From: an uncultured Clostridia bacterium
Lineage (GTDB): Bacteria; Bacillota; Clostridia; Oscillospirales; Acutalibacteraceae
Reading direction: 5' to 3'
Length of the DNA: 64,000 nucleotides
Assembly (NCBI GenBank): GCA_937892115.1
Contig: CALAUI010000013.1
Span: forward strand, 20,641-84,640
Shown: positions 42,451 to 50,562 of the stretch, piece after piece
How the letters are laid out: each line of letters opens with the position of its first letter
Numbering within the stretch: position 1 is the first letter of the stretch
Made by a program: the position numbers and the translations under genes
The notes under the pieces: generated by a model
What the model saw: the letters and a program-made list of their open reading frames with translations, nothing else
Databases searched by the model: none
Told to the model about the DNA's origin: nothing

Positions 42451-42690
42451 TCAAAGTTGTCTGAACATCAGCGAAGCATTCTCCTTCGTTGCGTATTCGT
42501 TTATGCTCAGCACTTCAAATTTTGAAGTATTCTGACCGAAGGTTATTTCAATTATGTCTCCCACTTTAACGTCGTAGGATGCTCTCTGCGGTCTGCCGTT
42601 TACGCTTACGTGCTGTGCATCGCACGCCTCGTTGGCGACCGTTCTTCTTTTTATAATTCGTGATACCTTAAGGTATTTATCAAGTCTCAT
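42451..42690 (-). CDS. rqcP: S4-domain RNA-binding protein RqcP (YabO)
   Basis: A 79-residue S4-domain protein starting MRLDKYLKVSRIIKRRTVAN, the highly conserved Hsp15/RqcP beginning. RqcP binds stalled 50S subunits and, with RqcH, adds alanine tails in ribosome quality control. The start at 42690 is set by a GGAGTG ribosome site; longer in-frame readings are not conserved. It lies just after the HU gene's terminator, with too little room for a promoter of its own. Confidence 0.93.
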   Translation of the reverse strand: MRLDKYLKVSRIIKRRTVANEACDAQHVSVNGRPQRASYDVKVGDIIEITFGQNTSKFEVLSINEYATKENASLMFRQL

Positions 42691-42706
42691 GATACACTCC
42701 GTCAAT

Positions 42707-42737
42707 AAAAAATCGGGTTGCCCGAAACGGACAACCC
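42707..42737 (-). terminator. terminator after the HU gene
   Basis: On the minus strand the stem GGGTTGTCCG/CGGGCAACCC is followed by GATTTTTT, between the HU stop and the rqcP start. Confidence 0.85.
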
Positions 42738-42750
42738 TTAAAGTCAAAAC

Positions 42751-43026
42751 TTATTTTGCAACCTTATCCTTAAGAGCTGCGCCTGCCTTGAATACGGGAA
42801 CCTTTGTTGCTGCTACCTTAACAGAAGCGCCTGTTCTGGGGTTACGAGCTGTCTTAGCTGCGCGAGCGCGTACTTCAAAGCTGCCGAAACCGATGAGCTG
42901 AACCTTGCCGCCTGCTGCGAGTTCGTCTGTGATTGCGTCGATAGCTGCCTTAAGAGCTGCGTCAGCTGCCTTCTTTTCGATACCTGCTTTTTCAGCGATA
43001 GCATTTACAAGTTCTGTCTTATTCAT
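42751..43026 (-). CDS. hup: DNA-binding protein HU
   Basis: A 91-residue HU-family nucleoid protein. MNKTELVNAIAEKAG at the N-terminus, IGFGSFEVRARAAKTARNPRTG in the DNA-binding arm and VPVFKAGAALKDKV at the end are all canonical. It is alanine-rich (KKAADAALKAAID). A GGAG ribosome site precedes the start. In Bacillus no HU gene sits between mazG and rqcP, so its position here is a local rearrangement. Confidence 0.97.
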   Translation of the reverse strand: MNKTELVNAIAEKAGIEKKAADAALKAAIDAITDELAAGGKVQLIGFGSFEVRARAAKTARNPRTGASVKVAATKVPVFKAGAALKDKVAK

Positions 43027-43072
43027 GTTTTTTCTCCATTCTGTGAATGATATTTATGAAACGCGAAAGCGA

Positions 43073-43882
43073 TCATATACAATTTTTCTGTTCTGCCTTG
43101 ACCTCGTCCCAAAGCCCGTCAAGCACGTCAATGCCGGCTTCGGTCATATCAATGGCTCTTTCCTTTGCCTTACGCTCTACCTCGGTAAAACGATTAAGGA
43201 ATTTGTCGGAAGCCGATGTAAGGGATTCCTCTGCATCAATCTTAACGAATCTGGAAACGTTGACTGCGGAAAAGAGAAGGTCTCCGAATTCTTCGTCAAT
43301 GTGTGACTTATCTCCCTCTGCAATTGCTTCCTTAAGCTCGCCTATTTCTTCATAAAGCTTATCTACCGCGCCCTGAACATTATCCCAGTCAAAGCCAACA
43401 TCGGCAGCTTTTTTCTGAAGCTTGGCGGCTCTCATCAGAGCGGGAAGCTCGCGGGGAACACTCATCATTGAATCGGATGCGGTCTTCTGACCTTTTGTCT
43501 GCATCTTGATGGCATCCCAGTTGGTAAGCACATCGTCAACGGTTTCGGCTGTAACGTCACCGAAAACGTGGGGATGACGGATAATCAGTTTCTTGCAGAC
43601 CCCGTCGGCAACGTCGTCAAAATCAAAGACTCCGTCTTCCCTTTCCATCTGTGCGTGGAATACGACCTGCATAAGCAGATCACCCAGCTCCTCCTGAAGC
43701 AGCGTCTTATCGTCCTTATTGATTGCCTCAATGACCTCATAGGTTTCCTCGATAAGACTTTTTTTGATACTCCGGTGTGTCTGCTCCGCGTCCCAGGGAC
43801 AACCGCCGGGCTTTCTGAGCAGCTCCATAATATCAACAAGGTCTGCACAATTATACTTTTCTTTGAACTTAAAGTCAACCAT
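43073..43882 (-). CDS. mazG: nucleoside triphosphate pyrophosphohydrolase MazG
   Basis: A 269-residue tandem MazG protein that hydrolyses (d)NTPs to monophosphates. Both MazG modules are visible: LLRKPGGCPWDAEQTHRS...EETYEVIEAI...EELGDLLMQVVFHA and, in the second half, ...EEIGELKEAI...EEFGDLLFSAVNVSRF. The second of two near ATGs is used because AAGGAG lies 7 bases ahead of it. It lacks the N-terminal tetrapyrrole methylase domain found in Bacillus YabN. Confidence 0.95.
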   Translation of the reverse strand: MVDFKFKEKYNCADLVDIMELLRKPGGCPWDAEQTHRSIKKSLIEETYEVIEAINKDDKTLLQEELGDLLMQVVFHAQMEREDGVFDFDDVADGVCKKLIIRHPHVFGDVTAETVDDVLTNWDAIKMQTKGQKTASDSMMSVPRELPALMRAAKLQKKAADVGFDWDNVQGAVDKLYEEIGELKEAIAEGDKSHIDEEFGDLLFSAVNVSRFVKIDAEESLTSASDKFLNRFTEVERKAKERAIDMTEAGIDVLDGLWDEVKAEQKNCI

Positions 43883-43925
43883 AATCATGCTCCTTTTGCT
43901 TTCCGTGACGGAATTGTAACACATT

Positions 43926-45728
43926 TTAACCTAAAAGTCTATATTTTTCAAGCAATTTTGCAATTTTTTCTCCTTTTGGAAGAACAATTACGTCCTCTCT
44001 GACTACGCCTTTTATAAAGAGGAGACAAACGACGTAGACGATTGCACCCAGTCCGACACCCAGTATACATCCAACGAAGCTCATCATTCTTGAGCTGAGG
44101 GAGGTAAAGAAAATATTGATAAGTCCGTTTACCGCAAAAGCGGTCACACCGCAGAGCAATGCACTTATGCAGGGCTTGAGGATTATGCTCTTCCAGTTGA
44201 TTTTAACCTTTGCGATGCTCATCAGGCGGAAAAGGTTTGTGCTGACGATGATTACGTAGAAGAGTACCGTGCCCGCAACCGCACCGTAAATATTGATACC
44301 GGGGATACCTACCAGTATAAAGTTACATACTATCTTGAAGATTGCGGCTCCGATAACAGTCTTCATCGGGATATCGGCTCTGCCGACTGCCTGAAGCATA
44401 CTCGTAACAGGTGTGGATACGGCAATAATGGGGGTAAACACACCGTAAACGACCAGCATGGGAGCAACAACGTTTACCATATCGGCACTGTTGCCGCCGC
44501 CGTAAATCAGAGTAAGAATGGGCTTTGCGAGGAAAGCCATACCGAGACCTGCGGGGAAAGCGATTATCATACCCACTCTCAGTACGGTTTCAATTGAGCC
44601 CTTGATATCGTCGCGGTTCTTGATTGCCCATGCGGTCGCAAGGGCGGGAAGAGCGCTTACACCCAGCTGAATGGTAATGGTGGGAACAAGTGTCTTGAAG
44701 TCAAGAGCTGCCGAATAAGCTCCCCAGATATAGCTTGATACGTCCTCAAGGATTGACAGATTGAGAAGCTCTTTTGACTCTGCCGCCTCAAGGGATGCTC
44801 TGAACATATTGATAACCGTTTCGGGATTGTTTTCAAGAGCACTCTTGAGTCTCGACTGAACGGTGGTAACGTCAATGAGATTTGTGAGATTGAGAACGAG
44901 TGCACTGATTACCATGGGAATGGCAATTTTAATCATTTCGGATGAAAGGGATTTGTCGGGCTTTGACTCCTGAGGGTCTGCAAGCTGTACACCGGTAAAT
45001 CCGTCATTGTATCTTCTGAAATGAAGGGCAAGGAACAGCAGGGAAAGTCCCGAACCGATGGTGACGCCCAGCACCGCACCTGCGGCGGCGTAAGGCATAA
45101 TAATGGAGTTTGCCTCCGTCAGGTCATTTACCTTCTGACCGAATACGACACCGGTATTGTTGAAGGAATTTGTACCCGCAACGATGATGATTTTGATGAA
45201 GATAAGTCCGAGAATAAGTTTGCCGAGGGCTTCTATAACCTGTGAAACAGCCGTTGGCTTCATATTGCGCAGACCTTCGTAATATCCTCTGTAAGCGGAC
45301 ATATAGCAGCAAAGGAAGATTGAGGGAGCAACGCAAAGCACCGCAGGCAGTGCCTTGGGCTTGCCTACAAGAGCGGTATAGGGCCAGGATGCAACAAGAA
45401 GCACCGCCGTACCGACAATACCCACAATCATAAACACCTTTTTGGATACTCTGAAAATGTTTCTTGCCTCCTGATATCTGGAGAGAGCAACACTTTCGGC
45501 AACCATTTTTGAAACCGCAACCGGAAGTCCCGCCATTGCGATGGCAAAAATGGGGGTATAAATTTCATAAGCGGAACTGAAATATCCGCGTCCCGTGGCG
45601 CCTATCATACTGGTCATGGGCATCTTGAACAGAACACCGATAACCTTGACGAGCAGAACGGCTGCCATAAGAATCATGGCGCCGTTGAGCACAGACTGTT
45701 TTTTATTTGCGTTTGCATTGGATTTCAA
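43926..45728 (-). CDS. MOP-superfamily lipid/polysaccharide flippase (SpoVB/YabM-like)
   Basis: A 600-residue, 14-helix membrane protein of the polysaccharide-transport/MurJ-SpoVB branch of the MOP exporter superfamily. It begins with KVIGVLFKMPMTSMIGATGRGYFSSAYEIYTP and SVALSRYQEARNIFRVSKK, typical of SpoVB-like proteins. Position (before mazG) matches Bacillus yabM. A role in flipping lipid II or another undecaprenyl-linked precursor is likely. The start codon is TTG at 45728, with GGAGTG about 10 bases upstream, 1 base after the hemZ stop. Confidence 0.88.
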   Translation of the reverse strand: MKSNANANKKQSVLNGAMILMAAVLLVKVIGVLFKMPMTSMIGATGRGYFSSAYEIYTPIFAIAMAGLPVAVSKMVAESVALSRYQEARNIFRVSKKVFMIVGIVGTAVLLVASWPYTALVGKPKALPAVLCVAPSIFLCCYMSAYRGYYEGLRNMKPTAVSQVIEALGKLILGLIFIKIIIVAGTNSFNNTGVVFGQKVNDLTEANSIIMPYAAAGAVLGVTIGSGLSLLFLALHFRRYNDGFTGVQLADPQESKPDKSLSSEMIKIAIPMVISALVLNLTNLIDVTTVQSRLKSALENNPETVINMFRASLEAAESKELLNLSILEDVSSYIWGAYSAALDFKTLVPTITIQLGVSALPALATAWAIKNRDDIKGSIETVLRVGMIIAFPAGLGMAFLAKPILTLIYGGGNSADMVNVVAPMLVVYGVFTPIIAVSTPVTSMLQAVGRADIPMKTVIGAAIFKIVCNFILVGIPGINIYGAVAGTVLFYVIIVSTNLFRLMSIAKVKINWKSIILKPCISALLCGVTAFAVNGLINIFFTSLSSRMMSFVGCILGVGLGAIVYVVCLLFIKGVVREDVIVLPKGEKIAKLLEKYRLLG

Positions 45729-45729
45729 A

Positions 45730-47178
45730 TCATTTCACTCCGTTCCGTGAGTAAAATTCCGTAACTCCGTCCTTACGCGAGGTAATGACGTCAAAACCGG
45801 AAATATATTCGTATGGATATTTATAATTGAAAATTCTTTCTACGTTCGTACCGCCCGGCTGACAGAGCTTCGTCACGCCTCCCGCACCGACCGCAAGAAC
45901 GGTATGACACTCCTCCATCATAAAGACGTTGTAGAGTCCTTCGGTACCGGGTCTGCACCAGCCGACGTTTTCAAGATTGCCTACACATTTGCTTTGCCGG
46001 TACATATAGTAGGGGGAATATCCCGATTGTATAAGCTTCTGATATGAATAGTCAAGCATTTTTTTCGCTTCGTTGTCTGCAGACACCTGAGCGCCCTCGT
46101 AATTGAGGGTTGACGAGCGTTTCAAGGCAAGAGTATGCACCGTGATATTTTCGGGCGACAGCATTACGGCAGTATCAAGAGAATCTCTGAAAATACCGAA
46201 ATCTTCACCGGGAAGTCCCGCAATCAAATCCATATTGATACATCTGAAGCCGTATCCTTTTGCAAGACGGAAGGCATTTATTGCCTGCTCCACGGAATGC
46301 TTCCTGCCGATAACGTCAAGTGTTTCCTGATTGAAGGTCTGCGGGTTGATGCTGATCCTGTCAACCTTATGAAGCTTGAGCATGGAGAGTTTTTCCGCCG
46401 TAACCGTATCGGGCCTGCCGATTTCCACCGTATATTCACGAATAGATGAAAGGTCAAAATTCTTTTCAATCGCACATTGAAGCATATCAAGCTGAGATGC
46501 CTCAAGCACGCCGGGAGTACCGCCGCCGAAATAGATGCTTTCAAGCCGCAGACCGTTTTCCCTTGCGGTTTTACCCGTCAGAGCGATTTCTTCCGTGAGC
46601 TTTTCAAGATACTCGGGAAAAAGTTTTTTTGCATTCGCATTGGCAATGGAATGACTTACAAAAGAACAGTAGGAGCATCTTGAAGGGCAGAACGGGATTG
46701 ACACATACAAGCTGAAGGATTCCGGCTTTGAGGAGAAGACAATTTTATCCTCTGCCGCCGCAACCGTCATTGCCAGCTTTGTTTTCTGTTCGCTGACAAG
46801 CAATCCGTTTTCAAAATAATCCCTTGCGCCTTCCTCACCCATATCGGCGATGAGTCTGAGCATCAGCTTTGAAGGTCTGACGCCCGTAAGCACGCCCCAG
46901 GGAGGAGTATAGCCCGTAAGGTCGGAAAGAGCGGCAAAAATCAGCTTTGCAAGGTCCAGCTCCGCACTTTCATCATCGGTTTCCTTTCGCAGTGAACGGT
47001 TTTCGCCGTTTACCGTAACGTCAGCCGATACCGCACCTTCCTCATATTTCGTAACGACCGTAAGCTCATCCTCACCGCTGTCGTCGTAAACAATATTTAT
47101 TTTTTCATTGGGAAAGAATACCCTGCACAGATTCTCACATTCGTAGTGAAAATCGTGACCGTAAATCCGCAGTATCAC
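45730..47178 (-). CDS. hemZ: oxygen-independent coproporphyrinogen dehydrogenase HemZ
   Basis: A 482-residue radical-SAM protein of the HemZ group. An N-terminal region (~1-150) precedes the cluster motif C-x3-C-x2-C (FCPSRCSYCSF), YFGGGTPG, and ISINPQTFNQETLDVIGRKH, followed by the HemN-like C-terminal half. HemZ-like proteins are annotated as coproporphyrinogen III oxidases, though some HemN relatives handle heme or other chemistry. No other heme gene is in the window. Translation starts at GTG 47178, directly after the stop of the MBL-fold gene. Confidence 0.88.
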   Translation of the reverse strand: MILRIYGHDFHYECENLCRVFFPNEKINIVYDDSGEDELTVVTKYEEGAVSADVTVNGENRSLRKETDDESAELDLAKLIFAALSDLTGYTPPWGVLTGVRPSKLMLRLIADMGEEGARDYFENGLLVSEQKTKLAMTVAAAEDKIVFSSKPESFSLYVSIPFCPSRCSYCSFVSHSIANANAKKLFPEYLEKLTEEIALTGKTARENGLRLESIYFGGGTPGVLEASQLDMLQCAIEKNFDLSSIREYTVEIGRPDTVTAEKLSMLKLHKVDRISINPQTFNQETLDVIGRKHSVEQAINAFRLAKGYGFRCINMDLIAGLPGEDFGIFRDSLDTAVMLSPENITVHTLALKRSSTLNYEGAQVSADNEAKKMLDYSYQKLIQSGYSPYYMYRQSKCVGNLENVGWCRPGTEGLYNVFMMEECHTVLAVGAGGVTKLCQPGGTNVERIFNYKYPYEYISGFDVITSRKDGVTEFYSRNGVK

Positions 47179-47823
47179 TTATCTGCCGACCCTTCTGATA
47201 AAAATATTTCTTGTTCTTTCATGGTCAAGCTCCGTTTCGGGACCGTGACCGGGATATACCTTATAGTTTCCTTCAAGAGCGATAATACGCTTGAGGGAGG
47301 CGGTCAGCTCTGCCGCATCGGCTCTGCCCTTATCCGTTCTGCCGACGGTGGAGTAGAAAAGGGTGTCACCGCTCATAATGAATTTATCCTTATGGTTTAT
47401 GTAACAAACTCCGCCTGCGGAATGACCGGGCGTGAGCATGACCTCTATTTCGCTGTTTCCGATTCTGAATATCTGACCCTCTTCTGCAAGGATATCCGCC
47501 TTCATGTGTACCAGGTCATAGTCAATATCAAAATCAACCATCAGGTTTTCTTCTTCGCTGGAAAGACAGATTTCATCCTCTTTATTGATGACGACCTGCG
47601 CTCCCGTTTCTTCTCTGGCATTGTAGGTGCCGAGAATATGGTCAAAATGACCGTGTGTAAGCAGAATGTATTTTATTTTCGCTCCGCTTTCCTCAATGGC
47701 TTTATGAGCATTGTCAAGGAAACATCCCGGGTCAACAAGCGCCGCCTCATTTGTATCTTCATCAATGAGCAGATACATATTTGACAGATTCTCGTATTCG
47801 GGTTTGATTTTTACTACTTTCAT
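47179..47823 (-). CDS. MBL-fold metallo-hydrolase (glyoxalase II-like)
   Basis: A 214-residue metallo-beta-lactamase-fold hydrolase. The metal motif THGHFDHI (H-x-H-x-D-H), LTPGHSAGGVCY (His), GDTLF (Asp) and VYPGHGPET (His) complete the dinuclear site. It resembles YqgX-type glyoxalase II-like proteins. It lies 4 bases after dtd and directly abuts hemZ. The substrate is unknown. Confidence 0.9.
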   Translation of the reverse strand: MKVVKIKPEYENLSNMYLLIDEDTNEAALVDPGCFLDNAHKAIEESGAKIKYILLTHGHFDHILGTYNAREETGAQVVINKEDEICLSSEEENLMVDFDIDYDLVHMKADILAEEGQIFRIGNSEIEVMLTPGHSAGGVCYINHKDKFIMSGDTLFYSTVGRTDKGRADAAELTASLKRIIALEGNYKVYPGHGPETELDHERTRNIFIRRVGR

Positions 47824-47827
47824 TTTT

Positions 47828-48286
47828 TCACTTCTTATCCCAGATTTCGGTATCCATTACGATGGTAACGGGACCGTCATTGTGTATTTCAACCTTCATA
47901 TCCGCGCCGAATTCTCCCCTGGCGACTTTCCTTACGCCGTTTGAAGAAAGACATTCGCAGAAATAGTCGTAAAGCTCTCTCGCTTCATCGGGAGGAGCAG
48001 AGGGAAAGAATGAGGGCCTGTTACCCTTTTTCAGATCGGCGCAAAGAGTGAACTGGGAAATCGCAAGGATTTCACCGTCAACGTCAAGAATACCCAGATT
48101 CATTTTTTCGTCGTCATCCTCAAATACTCTGAGGGATGCGATTTTACGGGCGAGAAGCTCTGCCTGAGCTTTGGTATCTCCCTGCATTACTCCGAGAAGA
48201 ACGTTATAGCCCTTTGATATTTCACCGATTATTTCGCCGTTCACCTTAACGGAGGAGGCGGTGACTCTCTGAATTACTGCTCTCAT
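47828..48286 (-). CDS. dtd: D-aminoacyl-tRNA deacylase
   Basis: A 152-residue Dtd of standard length. MRAVIQRVTASSVKV at the N-terminus, LAISQFTLCAD (the SQ-TL chiral-proofreading motif), KGNRPSFFPSAPP (the second, GP-cis-Pro-type region near NDGPVTIVMDTE at the C-terminus) are all present. It removes D-amino acids and glycine mischarged on tRNAs. Its GAGGTG ribosome site overlaps the relA stop, as in many Firmicutes where relA and dtd are adjacent. Confidence 0.97.
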   Translation of the reverse strand: MRAVIQRVTASSVKVNGEIIGEISKGYNVLLGVMQGDTKAQAELLARKIASLRVFEDDDEKMNLGILDVDGEILAISQFTLCADLKKGNRPSFFPSAPPDEARELYDYFCECLSSNGVRKVARGEFGADMKVEIHNDGPVTIVMDTEIWDKK

Positions 48287-48295
48287 ATTATCACC

Positions 48296-50560
48296 TCAGA
48301 AGCCCGTTCTCTCAATTTCAAGGACACCTGAGATTCCTTTCAGCTTATTTATGATTGAATCAAGATGCTCAATATTATTGACACATACCGTAATCAGCAT
48401 CATTATCCTGCCGTCGCTTGTGGTTCTGGTGCTGATATCAAGGATATTGATATGCATTGCCGCAACCATGGCGGTCACGTCTGCAAGCATTCCGATTCTG
48501 TTGGTACATTCAATCTGAAGCGAGCATTTGAATTCTTCTTTTACGTTTGTATCCCAGTAGGTGGGAATCCATCTTTCCGGCTCGGGTGCAAGTGAAATAT
48601 CCTTCGGCACATTGGGACAGTTCCTTGTGTGAATGGATACACCGTGACCCCTTGTAATGAAACCGATGATTTCATCTCCGGGAAGAGGACTGCAGCAGCG
48701 GGAAAACTTGATAAGACAGTTATCAATTCCCTCAACCACAACACCTTCTCTGGATTTTGTTCTTTTCTTCTGAGGTGCTGATTTGATGACGACGGGCTCG
48801 TTAAGCTTTGTAAGCTTGAGGTAGTCATCCTTGATACGGGGCATAAGCTTGGACAGGGTAATACCGCCGTAACCGATTGCCGCATAGAAATCCTCTACAT
48901 TCTTGCAGTGCTGACGCTCCGATATCTTCTGAACGAAGGGCTCATACTCCTCAGGAGTAAGGCGGATGAAATTGCGCTTGAATTCCTTTTCAATTTCGGC
49001 CTTGCCTTCAATGATATTTTCATCGCGTCTTTCTCTCTTATACCACTGACGGATTTTGGTTCTTGCCTGACTGGTCTTGACGATTTTGAGCCAGTCTCTG
49101 CTGGGACCTTTACCCTGCTGTGAGGAGGTGATGATTTCAATGATTTCGCCGGTGCTGACCTCATAGTCAATGGGAACGATTCTGCCGTCAACCTTTGCAC
49201 CCACCATTTTGTTGCCTACGGCGGAGTGGATCGCATAGGCGAAGTCAATTACCGTTGCGCCGGAGGGAAGATTATATACGTCACCCTTGGGAGTGAATAC
49301 GAATACCTCTTCGGGTACAAGATCGCTCTTGATGGTGGTTACTATTTCTTCAACGTCCTCGGCCTCATTCTGATTTTCAAGAAGCTCTCTTACCCAGGCA
49401 AGACGCTGGCTGTCAAGGTCATTCTTGCCGTTGTTGATGCCGGCTTTATATTTCCAGTGCGCCGCAATACCGTATTCCGCAGTGTGATGCATTTCCCACG
49501 TTCTTATCTGAACTTCAAAGGGAATGCCCTCCTTGCCCAGAACGGTGGTATGAAGCGACTGATACATATTTGCCTTGGGGTTTGAAATATAATCCTTGAA
49601 TCTGCCCGGAATGGGCTTGAACATATCGTGGATAATGCCCAGACAGTTATAACAGTCTATGACCGATTCAACAATAATTCTGACCGCATAGATATCAAAA
49701 ATCTGGTCAAAATTCTTGTTTTGCATATACATTTTACGGTAAATACCGTGAACGGATTTTATACGTCCGCTGACCGCCGCATCGGGAACGGTCTCTCTCA
49801 CCCTTTCCTCGATTCTGCCCTTGATATCCTCAAGAAATTCCAGACTCGTTTCATTCTGTTTTTTAAGACTGTCGCTGATTTCTCTGTACGCAACGGGGTC
49901 AAGATAGCTGATGGAAAGGTCTTCAAGTTCCTCTTTGATGGGTCGGATACCGAGACGGTGAGCTATGGGCGCATACACCTCAATGGTTTCACGCGCGATT
50001 TCACGCCTGCGCTGCTCGGGCTTGAACATAAGGGTACGCATATTGTGAAGACGGTCGGCAAGCTTGACGATGATAACACGGATATCCTTTGACATTGCCA
50101 TAAGCATCTTGCGGATATTCTCTGCCTGCTGGAGCTGTTTTACTCTCGTGGCATCAAGCCAGATAGCGTCTTCAAGACGTTCCTCCGTTTTGGTCGGAAC
50201 GCTCTGTATTTTTGTAAGTCCGTCAACAAGCTGTGCCACGGTATCGCCGAATAATTCCTTTACGGTTTCTGCGGTGGCCATGGTATCTTCAACCGTATCG
50301 TGAAGCAAAGCGGCTATGACCGAAGGGCAGTCCATGCCCAGACGGGCTGTTATGATTGAAACGCTCAGGGGATGGATAATGTAGGGCTCGCCTGAAAGAC
50401 GGACCTGGTCTCCGTGTGCATTCCTTGCAAACTCGTATGCTTTTTTGATTCCGTTTATCTCCTCCTCGGAAAAGGTGTTTCCGATAAGGTCCATCAGAAT
50501 TTTCAGTCCCTCCTCGGGAGTGTCAAATTCGTCTATAACGGTCGTATTGTAATACTGCAT
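48296..50560 (-). CDS. relA: bifunctional (p)ppGpp synthetase/hydrolase
   Basis: A 754-residue long RSH protein. In order: HD hydrolase domain (HPLSVSIITARLGMD...LLHDTVEDT), synthetase domain (VKLADRLHNMRTL in the HD end; RIIVESVIDCYNCLGIIHDMFKPIPGRFKDYISNPK), TGS domain (VFTPKGDVYNLPSGATVIDFAY), conserved cysteine/zinc-finger region (FSRCCSPLPGDEIIGF) and a C-terminal ACT domain. Both the HD motif and the synthetase block look intact, so both activities are expected. The start is the ATG at 50560, 2 bases after the recJ stop with a CAGGTG site; the upstream ATG at 50578 lacks one. Confidence 0.97.
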   Translation of the reverse strand: MQYYNTTVIDEFDTPEEGLKILMDLIGNTFSEEEINGIKKAYEFARNAHGDQVRLSGEPYIIHPLSVSIITARLGMDCPSVIAALLHDTVEDTMATAETVKELFGDTVAQLVDGLTKIQSVPTKTEERLEDAIWLDATRVKQLQQAENIRKMLMAMSKDIRVIIVKLADRLHNMRTLMFKPEQRRREIARETIEVYAPIAHRLGIRPIKEELEDLSISYLDPVAYREISDSLKKQNETSLEFLEDIKGRIEERVRETVPDAAVSGRIKSVHGIYRKMYMQNKNFDQIFDIYAVRIIVESVIDCYNCLGIIHDMFKPIPGRFKDYISNPKANMYQSLHTTVLGKEGIPFEVQIRTWEMHHTAEYGIAAHWKYKAGINNGKNDLDSQRLAWVRELLENQNEAEDVEEIVTTIKSDLVPEEVFVFTPKGDVYNLPSGATVIDFAYAIHSAVGNKMVGAKVDGRIVPIDYEVSTGEIIEIITSSQQGKGPSRDWLKIVKTSQARTKIRQWYKRERRDENIIEGKAEIEKEFKRNFIRLTPEEYEPFVQKISERQHCKNVEDFYAAIGYGGITLSKLMPRIKDDYLKLTKLNEPVVIKSAPQKKRTKSREGVVVEGIDNCLIKFSRCCSPLPGDEIIGFITRGHGVSIHTRNCPNVPKDISLAPEPERWIPTYWDTNVKEEFKCSLQIECTNRIGMLADVTAMVAAMHINILDISTRTTSDGRIMMLITVCVNNIEHLDSIINKLKGISGVLEIERTGF

Positions 50561-50562
50561 AT

